Part shown: positions 8,700 to 18,504 of the stretch, piece by piece | How the letters are laid out: each line of letters opens with the position of its first letter | Position numbering within the stretch: the first letter of the stretch is position 1 | Assembly: GCA_017620615.1 (NCBI GenBank) | Contig: JAGAUW010000028.1 | Location: 1-64,000 of the forward strand | Direction: 5' to 3' | Origin: Clostridia bacterium | GTDB taxonomy: Bacteria > Bacillota > Clostridia > Monoglobales > Monoglobaceae | DNA length: 64,000 nucleotides | Translations under genes and position numbers: made by a program | The notes under the pieces: generated by a model | Databases searched by the model: none | The model's input: the letters and a program-made list of their open reading frames with translations, nothing else | Told to the model about the DNA's origin: nothing

Positions 8700-10574
8700 T
8701 TGTTTGTAGCAGACAGTTATGATGTAATAGTTATAGGCGGAGGACACGCCGGTGTTGAGGCGTCATTTGCAGCAGCTCGGCTTGGGGCAAAGACCTGCCT
8801 TTTTTCAATAAGCCTTGACAGCATTGCAAATCTTCCTTGCAACCCAAGTATCGGGGGAACAGCAAAGGGCCATCTGGTGCGTGAAATTGATGCACTTGGT
8901 GGCGAAATGGGAAAGGCGGCAGATGCCACGCTTTTGCAGTCGAGAATACTGAATCGGGGGAAAGGCCCTGCTGTGTATTCTCTGCGTGCCCAGATTGACC
9001 GACGCGCATATCAGAATGAAATGAAGCATCGCCTTGAACTGTGCGAGGGACTTGATGTGCGTCAGGGAGAAATTGTGAAAGTAAATCTTGATGAAAATGG
9101 TGCTGTAAGGTCGGTTGAAACCCGTATGGGAGCGGAGTATCTTTGCCGTGCGGTTATTGTGTCAACCGGTACATATTTGAAGTCGAGAATAATAATTGGT
9201 GAATTCAGTCAGGAAAGTGGTCCTGACGGGGTTTTCCCGGCGACCGAGCTTTCAAAGAACCTCAGGGATATCGGGGTTGAGCTTGTGCGGTTCAAAACCG
9301 GAACACCACCGAGAGTGAACAGACGGAGCATTGATTTTTCACAGCTTGAAGAACAACTTGGAGACGAAGAAATTACTCCATTTTCGTTTGAGACAAAGGA
9401 AGAACTTAAGAATACAGTCAGCTGTTTTGTAACGTATACCAACGAAAAAACTCACAAGGTTATTCTTGACAATATTCATCGTTCTCCTCTTTATGGCGGG
9501 GATATAAAGGGCATTGGTCCGAGATACTGTCCGTCTATTGAGGACAAGATTGTGAGGTTCAAAGATAAGGAGCGGCATCAGCTTTTTATTGAGCCTATGG
9601 GTGAGGATACTGAGGAAATGTATATTCAGGGATTTTCAAGTAGTCTCCCTGAAGACGTGCAGATAGAGATGTTGAAAACCCTTCCCGGTCTTGAAAACGC
9701 ACACGTTACGAGAAATGCTTATGCTATTGAATATGACTGTTGCAATCCTTTGCAGCTAAAAAACACTTTGGAGTTTAAAAATATTCCGGGGCTTTTTGGT
9801 GCGGGTCAGTTTAACGGAACTTCTGGCTATGAAGAGGCTGCGGCACAGGGGCTTGTTGCGGGAATAAATGCGGCAAGAAAGCTTCAGGGAAAAGAGCCTT
9901 TCACTTTGGACAGAAGTGATGCATACATTGGCACACTCATTGACGATTTGGTTACAAAAGGCACAAACGAGCCGTACAGAATGATGACATCACGTTCGGA
10001 ATATCGCCTTATACTCCGTCAGGACAATGCGGATTTGAGACTTACTGAAAAGGGCTTTGAAATAGGGCTCATCAGCAAGGCGCGGTATGATGAGTTTTGT
10101 GAAAAGAAACGTTTGATAGAAGAAGAAAAAGAGAGACTCTGGGGGATTGTTTTCCCGCCCTCAAAGGAAGTTAATGATTTTTTGGAGAGTGTGGGCAGTA
10201 CCACGGTTTCAAGTGGAATAAGGGCCTCTGATATGCTGAAAAGGCCTGAGGTTTCATATGAGGGAATGGCGGTTTTGGACAAGGACAGAAAACCACTTCC
10301 AAAAGAGGTCTGTGAGCAGGTGGAAATCAGCATAAAGTATGAGGGATATATAAACCGTCAGATTGCTCAGGCAAATCAGTTTAGGAAAATGGAGAATAAG
10401 AAAATTCCTGAAAGCATTGATTATGAAAAAATTGGTGGTTTAAGACTTGAGGCAAGGCAAAAGCTTGAAAAAATAAGACCCGCATCAATCGGTCAGGCAT
10501 CAAGAATATCAGGGGTTTCCCCTGCTGACATTGCGGTTTTGGTGGTTTATCTCAAGCAGAATAAAATAGTTTGA
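8700..10574 (+). CDS. mnmG: tRNA uridine-5-carboxymethylaminomethyl modification enzyme MnmG (GidA)
   Basis: MnmG is the FAD-dependent subunit that, with MnmE, installs cmnm5U34 in tRNAs reading split codon boxes. The FAD Rossmann motif [13 protein letters not shown] occurs near residue 9. Other signatures are [38 protein letters not shown], and the C-terminal MnmE-binding region ([18 protein letters not shown]). An upstream in-frame ATG at 8646 would overlap the previous gene by 41 bases. A TTG at 8700 has GGAGGG six bases before it and yields 624 residues, the normal length, so it is chosen. MnmE is not in this window. Confidence 0.95.
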   Translation: MFVADSYDVIVIGGGHAGVEASFAAARLGAKTCLFSISLDSIANLPCNPSIGGTAKGHLVREIDALGGEMGKAADATLLQSRILNRGKGPAVYSLRAQIDRRAYQNEMKHRLELCEGLDVRQGEIVKVNLDENGAVRSVETRMGAEYLCRAVIVSTGTYLKSRIIIGEFSQESGPDGVFPATELSKNLRDIGVELVRFKTGTPPRVNRRSIDFSQLEEQLGDEEITPFSFETKEELKNTVSCFVTYTNEKTHKVILDNIHRSPLYGGDIKGIGPRYCPSIEDKIVRFKDKERHQLFIEPMGEDTEEMYIQGFSSSLPEDVQIEMLKTLPGLENAHVTRNAYAIEYDCCNPLQLKNTLEFKNIPGLFGAGQFNGTSGYEEAAAQGLVAGINAARKLQGKEPFTLDRSDAYIGTLIDDLVTKGTNEPYRMMTSRSEYRLILRQDNADLRLTEKGFEIGLISKARYDEFCEKKRLIEEEKERLWGIVFPPSKEVNDFLESVGSTTVSSGIRASDMLKRPEVSYEGMAVLDKDRKPLPKEVCEQVEISIKYEGYINRQIAQANQFRKMENKKIPESIDYEKIGGLRLEARQKLEKIRPASIGQASRISGVSPADIAVLVVYLKQNKIV

Positions 10575-10609
10575 TTTTCCCCGCCGTAGCTGGCAGGATG
10601 GAGTTTGCT

Positions 10610-11506
10610 ATGAAAAAAATAGTGGCAGGACCCAACGATGCAGGACAAAGGCTGGACAAGTTTTTAGCAAAGCTTTTAAAGACTGCATCAATGGGGATGA
10701 TTTACAAATGGCTCAGAAAGAAAAGGGTCAAGGTCAACGGCAAGAAACAGGAAATTTCGTATGTTTTGAATGTTGGTGACGTTCTTGAACTTTATGTCAA
10801 CGATGAGTTTTTTGAGAATGAAAAAAAAGAACAAGCCTTTGAATTTGAAGAGGGGATTTTGTGCATAGCGTACGAGGATGAAAACATTCTTGTTGCAGAT
10901 AAGCCGTCAGGGGTAGCTGTGCACGGAGAAAAAGGATGTCTTTTGGACAGCATAACTGCTTATCTTGTGAAAAAAGGGGAGTTTTCGCCTGAAAAAGAAC
11001 ACACCTTTGCCCCAGCCCTTTGCAATAGAATTGACAAAAACACCTCGGGGCTTGTTATTGCGGCAAAAAATGCCAAAGCTCTTCGGATAATAAACGAAAA
11101 AATACGGGACCGTGAAATAAACAAATACTATCTTTTGCGGGCGGAAAATCCTGAAAGACTTGAAAAATCGGGCAAGATAGCAGGATATACCGTGAAAAAT
11201 GAAAAAGAACGAAAGGTTTATTTCTTTAAAAAAGAGATGCCAAATTCAAAGTATTGTGAGACGCTTTTTCGAAAACTTGATGATGACGGGGTCTTTGAGG
11301 TCCAGCTCCTTACGGGGCGGACCCATCAGATAAGGGCAAGCTTTGCGTCAAAGGGATGTCCTTTGATTGGAGACGTTAAATACGGGGCGAAGAAAAACGG
11401 AAGAAAAGACTTCCAGCAGCTTCGGGCGTATAAAATAGAATTTGATTTTAGGACGCCAGCAGGTGAGCTTGATTATCTTGATGGGAAAGTGATTGTGCTA
11501 GAATAA
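10610..11506 (+). CDS. RluA-family 23S rRNA pseudouridine synthase
   Basis: RluA-type synthases isomerise uridines in 23S rRNA. The product (298 residues) has an N-terminal S4 RNA-binding domain (AGQRLDKFLAKLL to VLELYV, about residues 8-65) and a catalytic domain with the aspartate in CNRIDKNTSGLVIAAK near residue 138. HRLD is more usual; NRID is a known Bacillota variant by my recollection. The C-terminal LLTGRTHQIRASFASKGCPLIGD is the standard motif. GGAG six bases before MKKIVAG supports 10610 over upstream in-frame starts. Which uridines are modified cannot be told. Confidence 0.88.
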   Translation: MKKIVAGPNDAGQRLDKFLAKLLKTASMGMIYKWLRKKRVKVNGKKQEISYVLNVGDVLELYVNDEFFENEKKEQAFEFEEGILCIAYEDENILVADKPSGVAVHGEKGCLLDSITAYLVKKGEFSPEKEHTFAPALCNRIDKNTSGLVIAAKNAKALRIINEKIRDREINKYYLLRAENPERLEKSGKIAGYTVKNEKERKVYFFKKEMPNSKYCETLFRKLDDDGVFEVQLLTGRTHQIRASFASKGCPLIGDVKYGAKKNGRKDFQQLRAYKIEFDFRTPAGELDYLDGKVIVLE

Positions 11507-11542
11507 AAATTGATATATGAAAGGGCGGTGAGATTTTGGCAT

Positions 11543-14500
11543 ATGAAATGGACAGATGAACAGCGTGAAGCGATTGAATACAAAGGACAAAATATTCTTC
11601 TTGCGGCGGCAGCAGGCTCGGGAAAGACTGCTGTTTTGGTGCAGAGGATAATTGAGCTTGTGAAAAATGATAAAATCTCACTGGATGAACTGCTTGTGCT
11701 TACCTTTACTGAAGCGGCGGCAGGCGAAATGAGGGAAAAAATAAAAAAGGCTATTCTTTCCGAGCTGAAAGAGAACCCGAATGATGAACACCTCATAAGG
11801 CAAAGACTGCTTATGCATTCTGCAAGCATATCAACAGTGCATTCTTTTTGCCTTAATACTATCAAAAATAATATACAGATGACAGATTTGCCTGTTGATT
11901 TTACCATAGCGGATGAAACCGAAAATGCAATTCTTTTGAGAATGGCGCTGGATGAGGTTCTTGAAAAATATTATAAGAATATTGATAAGGACAAGTCTTT
12001 TGCTGATTTGGTTTCGGGTTATGGTGGCACGAAAAATGATGGTGAGCTGAGAAAATGGATTTTGTCGCTCCATAGCTTCAGCCGTAGTATGGCGTACCCT
12101 GAAAAGTGGCTAAATGAAGCCGTTCGTGCCTATCGGGACGTGTTTCGCTTTGGCACTTTTGGCGGATGGTGGAAGAAAACTCTTTCGGAACTTGTAGAGC
12201 AGTCAAAAGAGGAGATTTTTGAAATTTATAGGCAAATTATTGCTGATACAGAAACAAAGCTTGGAGAAGAGCATCCGTATTTCGTTTTCCTGAGTGATGA
12301 GTTTGCAGATGTTCAAAGGGTTTTTTCTCATATTGATACAGATAGCTATTCGTCGATGAAAGTTGCACTTGACGGTTTCAGCCACAAGAGAATGGTGCCT
12401 GGCAGAAGAAAAGCAGAGGAAATAGAGCTTGCAGAACAGACCCGAATCAAAAGCTTGCGGGATTTGGCAAAGAGTGTTTATGTGGAACTGTGCGATGCCT
12501 TTGTTCTCGATGAAGAAACGGTGATTGAGCGTATAGCGAGGTCTTATCCTGTGGTTAGAACGCTCAAAAATATGGTGCTGATGCTGGAAAGAGGTTACAG
12601 CCGAAAAAAGAGGGAAAAAGGCCTTCTTGACTTTAATGATTTGGAGCATGAAACCTTGATGCTCCTTGTGAATAAAAATGGGGAAGAAACATCTGTTGCA
12701 GAAGCACTTGGAAACAAGTATAAAATGATTCTTGTTGATGAGTATCAGGATACAAACAACATTCAGGATGTGATTTTTGAGACGATATCTCAAAACAACA
12801 GCAATATCTTTATGGTTGGTGACCTGAAACAGAGCATTTATAAGTTTAGAAATGCTGTGCCGAAGCTGTTTTCGGACAAATATGAGCTGTATGGAACAGA
12901 AAAGGATGCCGGGCACTTAATCAGGCTTTTTAAAAACTTCAGAAGTCGTAGCGGTGTTGTTGATACGGTGAATTTTGTGTTCAAAAATATTATGTCGCCT
13001 GATGTGGGGGATGTGAACTATACACCCGAGGAGTTTCTTGTTCGGGGTGCTGATTATCCCGCTGTGAGTCGCACAAAAGATTTTTCCACAGAGTTTCACC
13101 TTGTGCGTGCAGTGGACGATGCGGAGAATACCCTTGAAAAAGAAGACCGTGTGAGGCTTGAGGCAAGGGTCGTGGCGAGCCGCATTCGTGATATGATTGA
13201 CAGCAGAATGGAGGTTTTTGATAAGGAATTAAAGGTGATGCGCCCCATACGCTATAAGGACATAGTGGTGCTTATGCGAAAGACCAAGGACGAGGCTCCA
13301 ATTTTTGAGAGTGTGTTTGGCGAAAATGATATTCCGTCATACAGTGATGTGGGACACAGCTACCTTGATTCCCTTGAAATAAACACGGTACTTTCGTATC
13401 TTCAGATAGTGGACAATCCACATCAGGATATACCGCTTATTGCAATTTTGCGCTCACCCATATGGGGCTTTTCGGCGGAGGAGCTGGCGAAAATTCGTGA
13501 AAATCATAAAGACGGATGCTTTTTTGATGCACTGACTTTGGCGGCGGAGAATGGAAATTTGCGCGCGGCTGAATTTTTGAATAAACTTGTGAAGCTTAGG
13601 AAAAATGCTCAAAATGAGGGCGTTGAAAGGCTAATATATCGCATTTGTTATGACAGTGGATATTATGCATTGGTGGGTTCGTTGGACCATGGTGCTGAGC
13701 GCCAGGGAAACCTTAAAATTCTGTTGGAGCGCGCTACGGAATTCGAGCGTACAAAAATGAGTGGTCTTTTCAGTTTTGTTAACTTCATTGAAACCATGAG
13801 GGCTGAGAACAAGGATATGACTCCTGCCAAGCCTTTTGGTGAGGGTGAGGATGTGGTCAGGATAATGAGCATTCATAAGTCCAAAGGCCTTGAATTTCCT
13901 GTGGTTGTCCTTTCTAACACTGCCAATGGATTTAATCTTAGAGATGCCTCAAATGCTATTGTCTGGGATGAACAGGGTGGAATAGGTCTGGATTTTGCGG
14001 ATACCCGTATGCGAATCAGGTATATGTCGCTGAGCAAAAATCTGGTGGGGTTAAAGCTTAAAAAAGATATGATTTCAGAAGAAATGAGACTTTTGTATGT
14101 TGCGCTTACCCGTGCCCGTGAAAAGCTCATTATCACCGGAACCTTTGACCTGTCAAGAAATAAATTAAAAAATCATATCTGGCGAGCTGACGGAACGGTC
14201 CCCTGTGCTTATGTAAGGAACATCCATTGTTACAGGGACTGGCTTTGTGCAGCACTCCTCAGACATCCGGGAGCCAAGGCTCTGAGAGATTATTGCGAAA
14301 TTCCTGAAACAGAGCTTGAAAAGAGCGCAACTTTTGATTTTGTTACATATGTTCACGAGAATTTTGAAGATGTGCTGAAGGTGGGAAACCTTGATGTTGG
14401 AGCTGATTTGGAGGCTTTAGATGATGTGCCGCATGTTAAAACTATCAGAGAGATGCTTGCCTTTGAATATAAAAACAAGAAAAAAGCAACTCTTCCGGTA

Positions 14501-15121
14501 AAGCTGTCTGTCAGCGAAGTGAAAAGAATGCAGTCGGATGATGGTGAATATGTTCAGTTGATTGAACCCTTGAGAAGCACTGAGAGAAGTGAGTTGAAAA
14601 AGATCAGTGGAGCAGAACGCGGAACCATTGTTCACTTTGTTTTGCAGATGATTGATCCTAAAAAGATAAACGGCACCCAAGATGTTCGGGCATTGGTTGA
14701 AAAACTAAGAAATGAAAAGATTTTGAATGAGGCTCAGGCGAGGGCGGTTGACTGCGAAAAAATTGCAGAATTTTTCCTCGGGGAAATGGGAAAACGCTTG
14801 AAAGAAGCCGAGCGCATAGAGACGGAGTTTGGCTTTTACACAACGGTGACAGCAGACGAAATTTACAAAAACGGAATGGAAGATACAATTCTTTTGCAGG
14901 GTATTATTGACTGCTTTTTTGTGGAAAAAGACGGACGGGTTGTTCTTCTGGACTTTAAAACCGATTATATAAAGGATGCAAACGCTCTCAGAAAGGCAAA
15001 GGAAAAGTATAGTGTCCAGATTAAGTATTATAAAAAAGCACTGGAGGAGATTTTGGAAAGGCCCACAGCTGAGGCTTATTTATACTTTTTTGACTGCGGA
15101 GAGCTTGTAGCGATGGATTAG
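11543..15121 (+). CDS. addA: AddA (RexA) helicase-nuclease subunit
   Basis: AddA is the UvrD-like helicase and nuclease subunit of AddAB, which resects double-strand breaks. The product is about 1192 residues. Walker A AAAAGSGKTAVLVQRI lies near residue 22, motif II ILVDEYQDTNNIQ near 397, motif III DLKQSIYKFRNA near 430, motif V VRIMSIHKSKGLEFPVVVL near 772, and motif VI RLLYVALTRAREKL near 853. A C-terminal RecB-like nuclease has the catalytic LLDFKTDYI plus downstream QIKYYKKAL. Start 11543 (MKWTDEQRE) fits homologues and follows GGTGAG. AddB normally precedes addA; here an RluA synthase does, so AddB must be encoded elsewhere if the complex exists. Confidence 0.94.
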   Translation: MKWTDEQREAIEYKGQNILLAAAAGSGKTAVLVQRIIELVKNDKISLDELLVLTFTEAAAGEMREKIKKAILSELKENPNDEHLIRQRLLMHSASISTVHSFCLNTIKNNIQMTDLPVDFTIADETENAILLRMALDEVLEKYYKNIDKDKSFADLVSGYGGTKNDGELRKWILSLHSFSRSMAYPEKWLNEAVRAYRDVFRFGTFGGWWKKTLSELVEQSKEEIFEIYRQIIADTETKLGEEHPYFVFLSDEFADVQRVFSHIDTDSYSSMKVALDGFSHKRMVPGRRKAEEIELAEQTRIKSLRDLAKSVYVELCDAFVLDEETVIERIARSYPVVRTLKNMVLMLERGYSRKKREKGLLDFNDLEHETLMLLVNKNGEETSVAEALGNKYKMILVDEYQDTNNIQDVIFETISQNNSNIFMVGDLKQSIYKFRNAVPKLFSDKYELYGTEKDAGHLIRLFKNFRSRSGVVDTVNFVFKNIMSPDVGDVNYTPEEFLVRGADYPAVSRTKDFSTEFHLVRAVDDAENTLEKEDRVRLEARVVASRIRDMIDSRMEVFDKELKVMRPIRYKDIVVLMRKTKDEAPIFESVFGENDIPSYSDVGHSYLDSLEINTVLSYLQIVDNPHQDIPLIAILRSPIWGFSAEELAKIRENHKDGCFFDALTLAAENGNLRAAEFLNKLVKLRKNAQNEGVERLIYRICYDSGYYALVGSLDHGAERQGNLKILLERATEFERTKMSGLFSFVNFIETMRAENKDMTPAKPFGEGEDVVRIMSIHKSKGLEFPVVVLSNTANGFNLRDASNAIVWDEQGGIGLDFADTRMRIRYMSLSKNLVGLKLKKDMISEEMRLLYVALTRAREKLIITGTFDLSRNKLKNHIWRADGTVPCAYVRNIHCYRDWLCAALLRHPGAKALRDYCEIPETELEKSATFDFVTYVHENFEDVLKVGNLDVGADLEALDDVPHVKTIREMLAFEYKNKKKATLPVKLSVSEVKRMQSDDGEYVQLIEPLRSTERSELKKISGAERGTIVHFVLQMIDPKKINGTQDVRALVEKLRNEKILNEAQARAVDCEKIAEFFLGEMGKRLKEAERIETEFGFYTTVTADEIYKNGMEDTILLQGIIDCFFVEKDGRVVLLDFKTDYIKDANALRKAKEKYSVQIKYYKKALEEILERPTAEAYLYFFDCGELVAMD

Positions 15122-15133
15122 GAGGCGAAATTT

Positions 15134-16237
15134 ATGAAAGCATTGATTTTTACGGTGACGGCGGGTCAGGGGCACAATCAGGTTGCCAAGGTTTTGTGTG
15201 ATTGCCTCAATGAAAAAGGTGTTGAAACCATATCGGTGGATGCTTTTGAATATATAACGCCTGTTCTCAAGGAGACTATTTCTCAAGGATACCTTGTCTC
15301 TACAAAACGCCTGCCTAAGATTTATGGGAAAAGCTATCGATTTTTAGAAAAACGTGATGAGGACAGCCTTGACAGTATTGTGGTGAAAATGCTCAGCGGA
15401 ATTTTGTCGAAAAAGCTGGTGAGCTTTGTGAAAAATTATTCACCTGATGTGATTATTTGCACACACGTCTTTGCGTCAATCATGGTGAGTGCTGTGGCAA
15501 GCAGTCTTGATGCAAATATAAAGACGGTAGGGATTGTAACGGATTTCACTATGCATCCGTATTGGGAGGATGCAAAGCTTGATTATTATGTAACAGCAAG
15601 TGAACTGCTTAGCAATCAGGCGGAGAAAAAAGGAATTTCTGCCTCAAAGCTTGTGCCCATAGGAATTCCCATTGACCCAAAGTTTGCTGAAAAGAGAGAC
15701 CAAAAGGATGCCAGAAAGTGTCTTGGGCTTTATGACAAGACTACGGTTCTGGTTATGAGTGGAAGTATGGGCTATGGAAAGATAGGCAAAATGATTAAGG
15801 CTCTTGATGAGACAAACCTTGATTTTCAGATTGTGTCGGTGTGTGGATATAATGAACGTCTCAAGACAAGAATTGACCGTATGGACTTTAGGCATACCAT
15901 ATATAATTTTGGCTTCTCGGACAAAATTGACTTGCTGATGGATGCGGCAGACTGCCTTGTTACCAAGCCAGGAGGGCTTACCACCAGTGAGGCGCTTGCA
16001 AAAGGTCTTCCGATGATTATGGCAAATCCTATCCCTGGGCAGGAGGATAGAAATGTGGAGTTTCTCCTGAACAACGGTGCAGCACTGAAAATGAGTTCTA
16101 CATTCCCCATTGATGAGGCACTTTTTCAGTTGCTTGGGAATAAAAAACGGATTTCTGCTATGCGGGAGGTCATTTCGTTCTTGGGAAAGCCAAATGCAAC
16201 GTGGGATTTTGTTGAATTTATTTTGTCACTAAACTAA
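15134..16237 (+). CDS. UgtP/MGDG-synthase-like glycosyltransferase (GT28)
   Basis: GT28 enzymes such as UgtP transfer sugars from UDP donors to diacylglycerol, giving glycolipids that anchor lipoteichoic acid. The N-terminus ALIFTVTAGQGHNQVAKVLCDCL matches the MGDG synthase N-terminal domain with its glycine/histidine loop. The C-terminal donor-binding segment DCLVTKPGGLTTSEALAKGL near residue 275 and IPGQEDRN are typical. Length (367) fits UgtP/YpfP. AGGAGGCG precedes the start, 12 bases after addA. Diacylglycerol as acceptor is inferred from family; MurG is excluded by the N-terminal domain. Confidence 0.87.
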   Translation: MKALIFTVTAGQGHNQVAKVLCDCLNEKGVETISVDAFEYITPVLKETISQGYLVSTKRLPKIYGKSYRFLEKRDEDSLDSIVVKMLSGILSKKLVSFVKNYSPDVIICTHVFASIMVSAVASSLDANIKTVGIVTDFTMHPYWEDAKLDYYVTASELLSNQAEKKGISASKLVPIGIPIDPKFAEKRDQKDARKCLGLYDKTTVLVMSGSMGYGKIGKMIKALDETNLDFQIVSVCGYNERLKTRIDRMDFRHTIYNFGFSDKIDLLMDAADCLVTKPGGLTTSEALAKGLPMIMANPIPGQEDRNVEFLLNNGAALKMSSTFPIDEALFQLLGNKKRISAMREVISFLGKPNATWDFVEFILSLN

Positions 16238-16261
16238 ATTTGATTTTAAAGGAGAGATTTG

Positions 16262-16951
16262 ATGCTTGGGACATGGGTGAATTGCATTGCGGTTGTTTTG
16301 GGCGGAGGAATAGGACTGATTGCAAAACGGGGAATATCCGAAAAGCTCAACAAAAGCATTATGGGGGCTTTAGCTCTTTGCGTACTTTATATAGGCATAA
16401 GCGGAGCGCTGGAATGCCAGAACGTCTTGGTTGTAATTTTGTCAATGGTTATTGGAACAATAATAGGGGAAGGGCTTGATCTTGATGCGAAAATCATACG
16501 GCTTGGAGAAGGTTTGGAAAAACGAGTAAATAAAAATGGTGCTGATGGAACGATAGCAAAAGGGTTTGTAACAGCAAGTCTGCTCTTTTGTGTTGGTGCC
16601 ATGGCTATTGTGGGCTCGCTTCAAAGCGGAATATCAGGTAATCACGAAACACTTTTTGCCAAATCCCTTATGGATGGGATAGCCGCTGCGGTGCTTGCTT
16701 CAACTCTTGGCTTTGGTGTGTTGATTTCTGCCGGATTTGTGCTTGTTTATCAGGGAGCAATCACCCTTTGCGCATCGTTTTTGGAGCCACTGCTTACGGA
16801 TGTGATTATTGCAGAAATGACCAGCACCGGCTCGCTTCTTATTGTTGCACTGGCGTTTAATATGCTGAAAATTACTAATATAAAGGTTATGAATTATGTT
16901 CCCGGCGTTTTTATTCCAATTGTGATTTATTGGGTTTTGGAGTTATTTTAA
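16262..16951 (+). CDS. DUF554 family integral membrane protein
   Basis: A 229-residue hydrophobic protein with about six to seven transmembrane stretches. It matches the DUF554 (YdfK/YqgA) family: N-terminal GTWVNCIAVVLGGGIGLIAKRGI, a central FCVGAMAIVGSLQSGI, and AKSLMDGIAAAVLASTLGFGVLISA. Function is unknown; transport is often guessed. AAGGAGAG lies upstream of the ATG at 16262. It is co-directional with, and 25 bases after, the glycosyltransferase. Confidence 0.88.
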   Translation: MLGTWVNCIAVVLGGGIGLIAKRGISEKLNKSIMGALALCVLYIGISGALECQNVLVVILSMVIGTIIGEGLDLDAKIIRLGEGLEKRVNKNGADGTIAKGFVTASLLFCVGAMAIVGSLQSGISGNHETLFAKSLMDGIAAAVLASTLGFGVLISAGFVLVYQGAITLCASFLEPLLTDVIIAEMTSTGSLLIVALAFNMLKITNIKVMNYVPGVFIPIVIYWVLELF

Positions 16952-16969
16952 TTTTGCGGAGGAGATAAA

Positions 16970-17476
16970 ATGAAAAGAATTGCACAGTTTGAAAAGGTAA
17001 GCAATGAACAGTTTGTTCTTGGTTGGGCGGATTGCTTTGGTACGGGGAAAGGGATTTATGATGCTTTTGATTATGTAAAGCTTCCAAAACGTGCCACAAA
17101 AGGCTCTGCCGGATATGACTTTTTTGCGGTGAAGAGTGTGGTGCTATTACCCGGTGAGAGCATAAAAATGCCTACCGGCATCAGAGTGAAAATTGATGAG
17201 GGGTGGGTGCTTAAAATTTATCCCCGAAGCGGACTTGGATTTAAGTACAGACTCCAGCTTAACAATACCGTTGGGATTATTGACAGTGATTATTATTACT
17301 CGGACAACGAAGGACATATTTTTATCAAAATAACAAATGATTCAAAGGATGGAAAAACTGTCACAATAAATCGTGGCGATGCTTTCGCACAAGGGATATT
17401 CCTTGAATACGGGATAACAGTTGATGATGATGTGACAGATGTGAGGAACGGTGGATTTGGCAGCACATCAAAATAA
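16970..17476 (+). CDS. dut: dUTPase-family nucleotidohydrolase
   Basis: Trimeric dUTPases hydrolyse dUTP to dUMP and pyrophosphate and so keep uracil out of DNA. All five motifs are recognisable in the 168-residue protein: KGSAGYDFFA (I, near residue 45), PRSGLGFKYRL (II, near 84), NTVGIIDSDYY (III, near 98), RGDAFAQGIF (IV, near 131) and the C-terminal NGGFGSTSK (V). About 40 N-terminal residues extend beyond the minimal family. The substrate could also be dCTP in the related deaminase group, but motif III with its aspartate favours dUTP. Last gene before a bidirectional terminator. Confidence 0.88.
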   Translation: MKRIAQFEKVSNEQFVLGWADCFGTGKGIYDAFDYVKLPKRATKGSAGYDFFAVKSVVLLPGESIKMPTGIRVKIDEGWVLKIYPRSGLGFKYRLQLNNTVGIIDSDYYYSDNEGHIFIKITNDSKDGKTVTINRGDAFAQGIFLEYGITVDDDVTDVRNGGFGSTSK

Positions 17477-17482
17477 AAAAAG

Positions 17483-17514
17483 AAGGAACGTTTTGGTTTT
17501 CCAAAACGTTCCTT
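17483..17514. terminator. bidirectional terminator between dut and cysK
   Basis: A perfect 14-bp stem AAGGAACGTTTTGG (17483-17496) / CCAAAACGTTCCTT (17501-17514) with a TTTT loop, flanked by A-rich and T-rich runs on both sides. It serves the convergent dut (+) and cysK (-). Confidence 0.88.
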
Positions 17515-17526
17515 TTGTATTTCTTT

Positions 17527-18456
17527 TTATTCAGCAAATAGAGCTGTTGACATATAACGTTCGCCTGTGTCAGGGAGTAAAACCACAATGGTTTTTCCCT
17601 TGTTTTCAGGGCGCTTTGCAATTTCGCTTGCTGCAAAAAGTGCTGCACCTGATGAGATACCAACCAGAATTCCCTCGGCTTTTGCAAGGAGGCGGCTTGA
17701 CTGATAGGCGTCGTCTTCTGTAACAGTGATTATTTCGTCAATTACAGAGGTGTCAAGGGCTTTGGGCACAAAGCCTGCTCCTATCCCCTGAAGACCGTGG
17801 GGGCCTGACGTGCCTTTGGAGAGAACGGGAGAGCCAGCTGGTTCAACTGCTACAACCTTTATGTCAGGATTTTGCTCTTTTAAATATTTTCCTGTGCCGC
17901 TGATTGTTCCGCCTGTGCCCACACCTGCAACAAAAATATCAACTTTTCCATCGGTATCCTTCCATATCTCAGGACCGGTTGAGAGGTAATGTGCCTTTGG
18001 ATTCGAGGGGTTTTCAAACTGTGATGGAATGAAGCTGTTCTTGGTGTTTTCAGCAAGCTCGGTGGCTTTCTGGATTGCTCCACTCATACCAAGCTTTCCG
18101 TCGGTGAGTACAATCTCTGCACCATAGGCTTTCAAGAGGTTTTGACGTTCAATACTCATAGTTTCGGGCATTGTGAATATAGTTTTGTAACCCTTTGATG
18201 CTGAAATTGCTGCAAGACCGATGCCGGTATTGCCACTTGTTGGCTCGATTATCACAGAATCGGGTTTTAAAAGACCTTTTTCTTCTGCATCTTCAATCAT
18301 TTTTTTTGCGATGCGGTCTTTGGAACTTCCTGCAGGGTTGAAATATTCAAGCTTTGCGAGGATTGTGGTGCTGAGCCCGGTTTTGTCTTTATATCTTGAC
18401 AGACAAAGAAGCGGTGTAGTGCCGATGAGGTCACTTACTGAGTCGAAAATTTTCAT
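17527..18456 (-). CDS. cysK: cysteine synthase A (O-acetylserine sulfhydrylase)
   Basis: PLP enzyme that makes cysteine from O-acetylserine and sulfide. The PLP lysine sits in [16 protein letters not shown] near residue 44. Substrate loop [11 protein letters not shown] near 70, phosphate-binding [13 protein letters not shown] near 176, and SSGAALFAA near 265 are all present. The length (309) fits CysK. It is the last gene of an operon that starts with cysE, so the first and last genes encode the two enzymes of cysteine synthesis. Confidence 0.95.
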   Translation of the reverse strand: MKIFDSVSDLIGTTPLLCLSRYKDKTGLSTTILAKLEYFNPAGSSKDRIAKKMIEDAEEKGLLKPDSVIIEPTSGNTGIGLAAISASKGYKTIFTMPETMSIERQNLLKAYGAEIVLTDGKLGMSGAIQKATELAENTKNSFIPSQFENPSNPKAHYLSTGPEIWKDTDGKVDIFVAGVGTGGTISGTGKYLKEQNPDIKVVAVEPAGSPVLSKGTSGPHGLQGIGAGFVPKALDTSVIDEIITVTEDDAYQSSRLLAKAEGILVGISSGAALFAASEIAKRPENKGKTIVVLLPDTGERYMSTALFAE

Positions 18457-18504
18457 ATTTTAAAGCCCCTTTCCAAAGTTAAAACTAAAAGGTTTGATAT
18501 GTAT

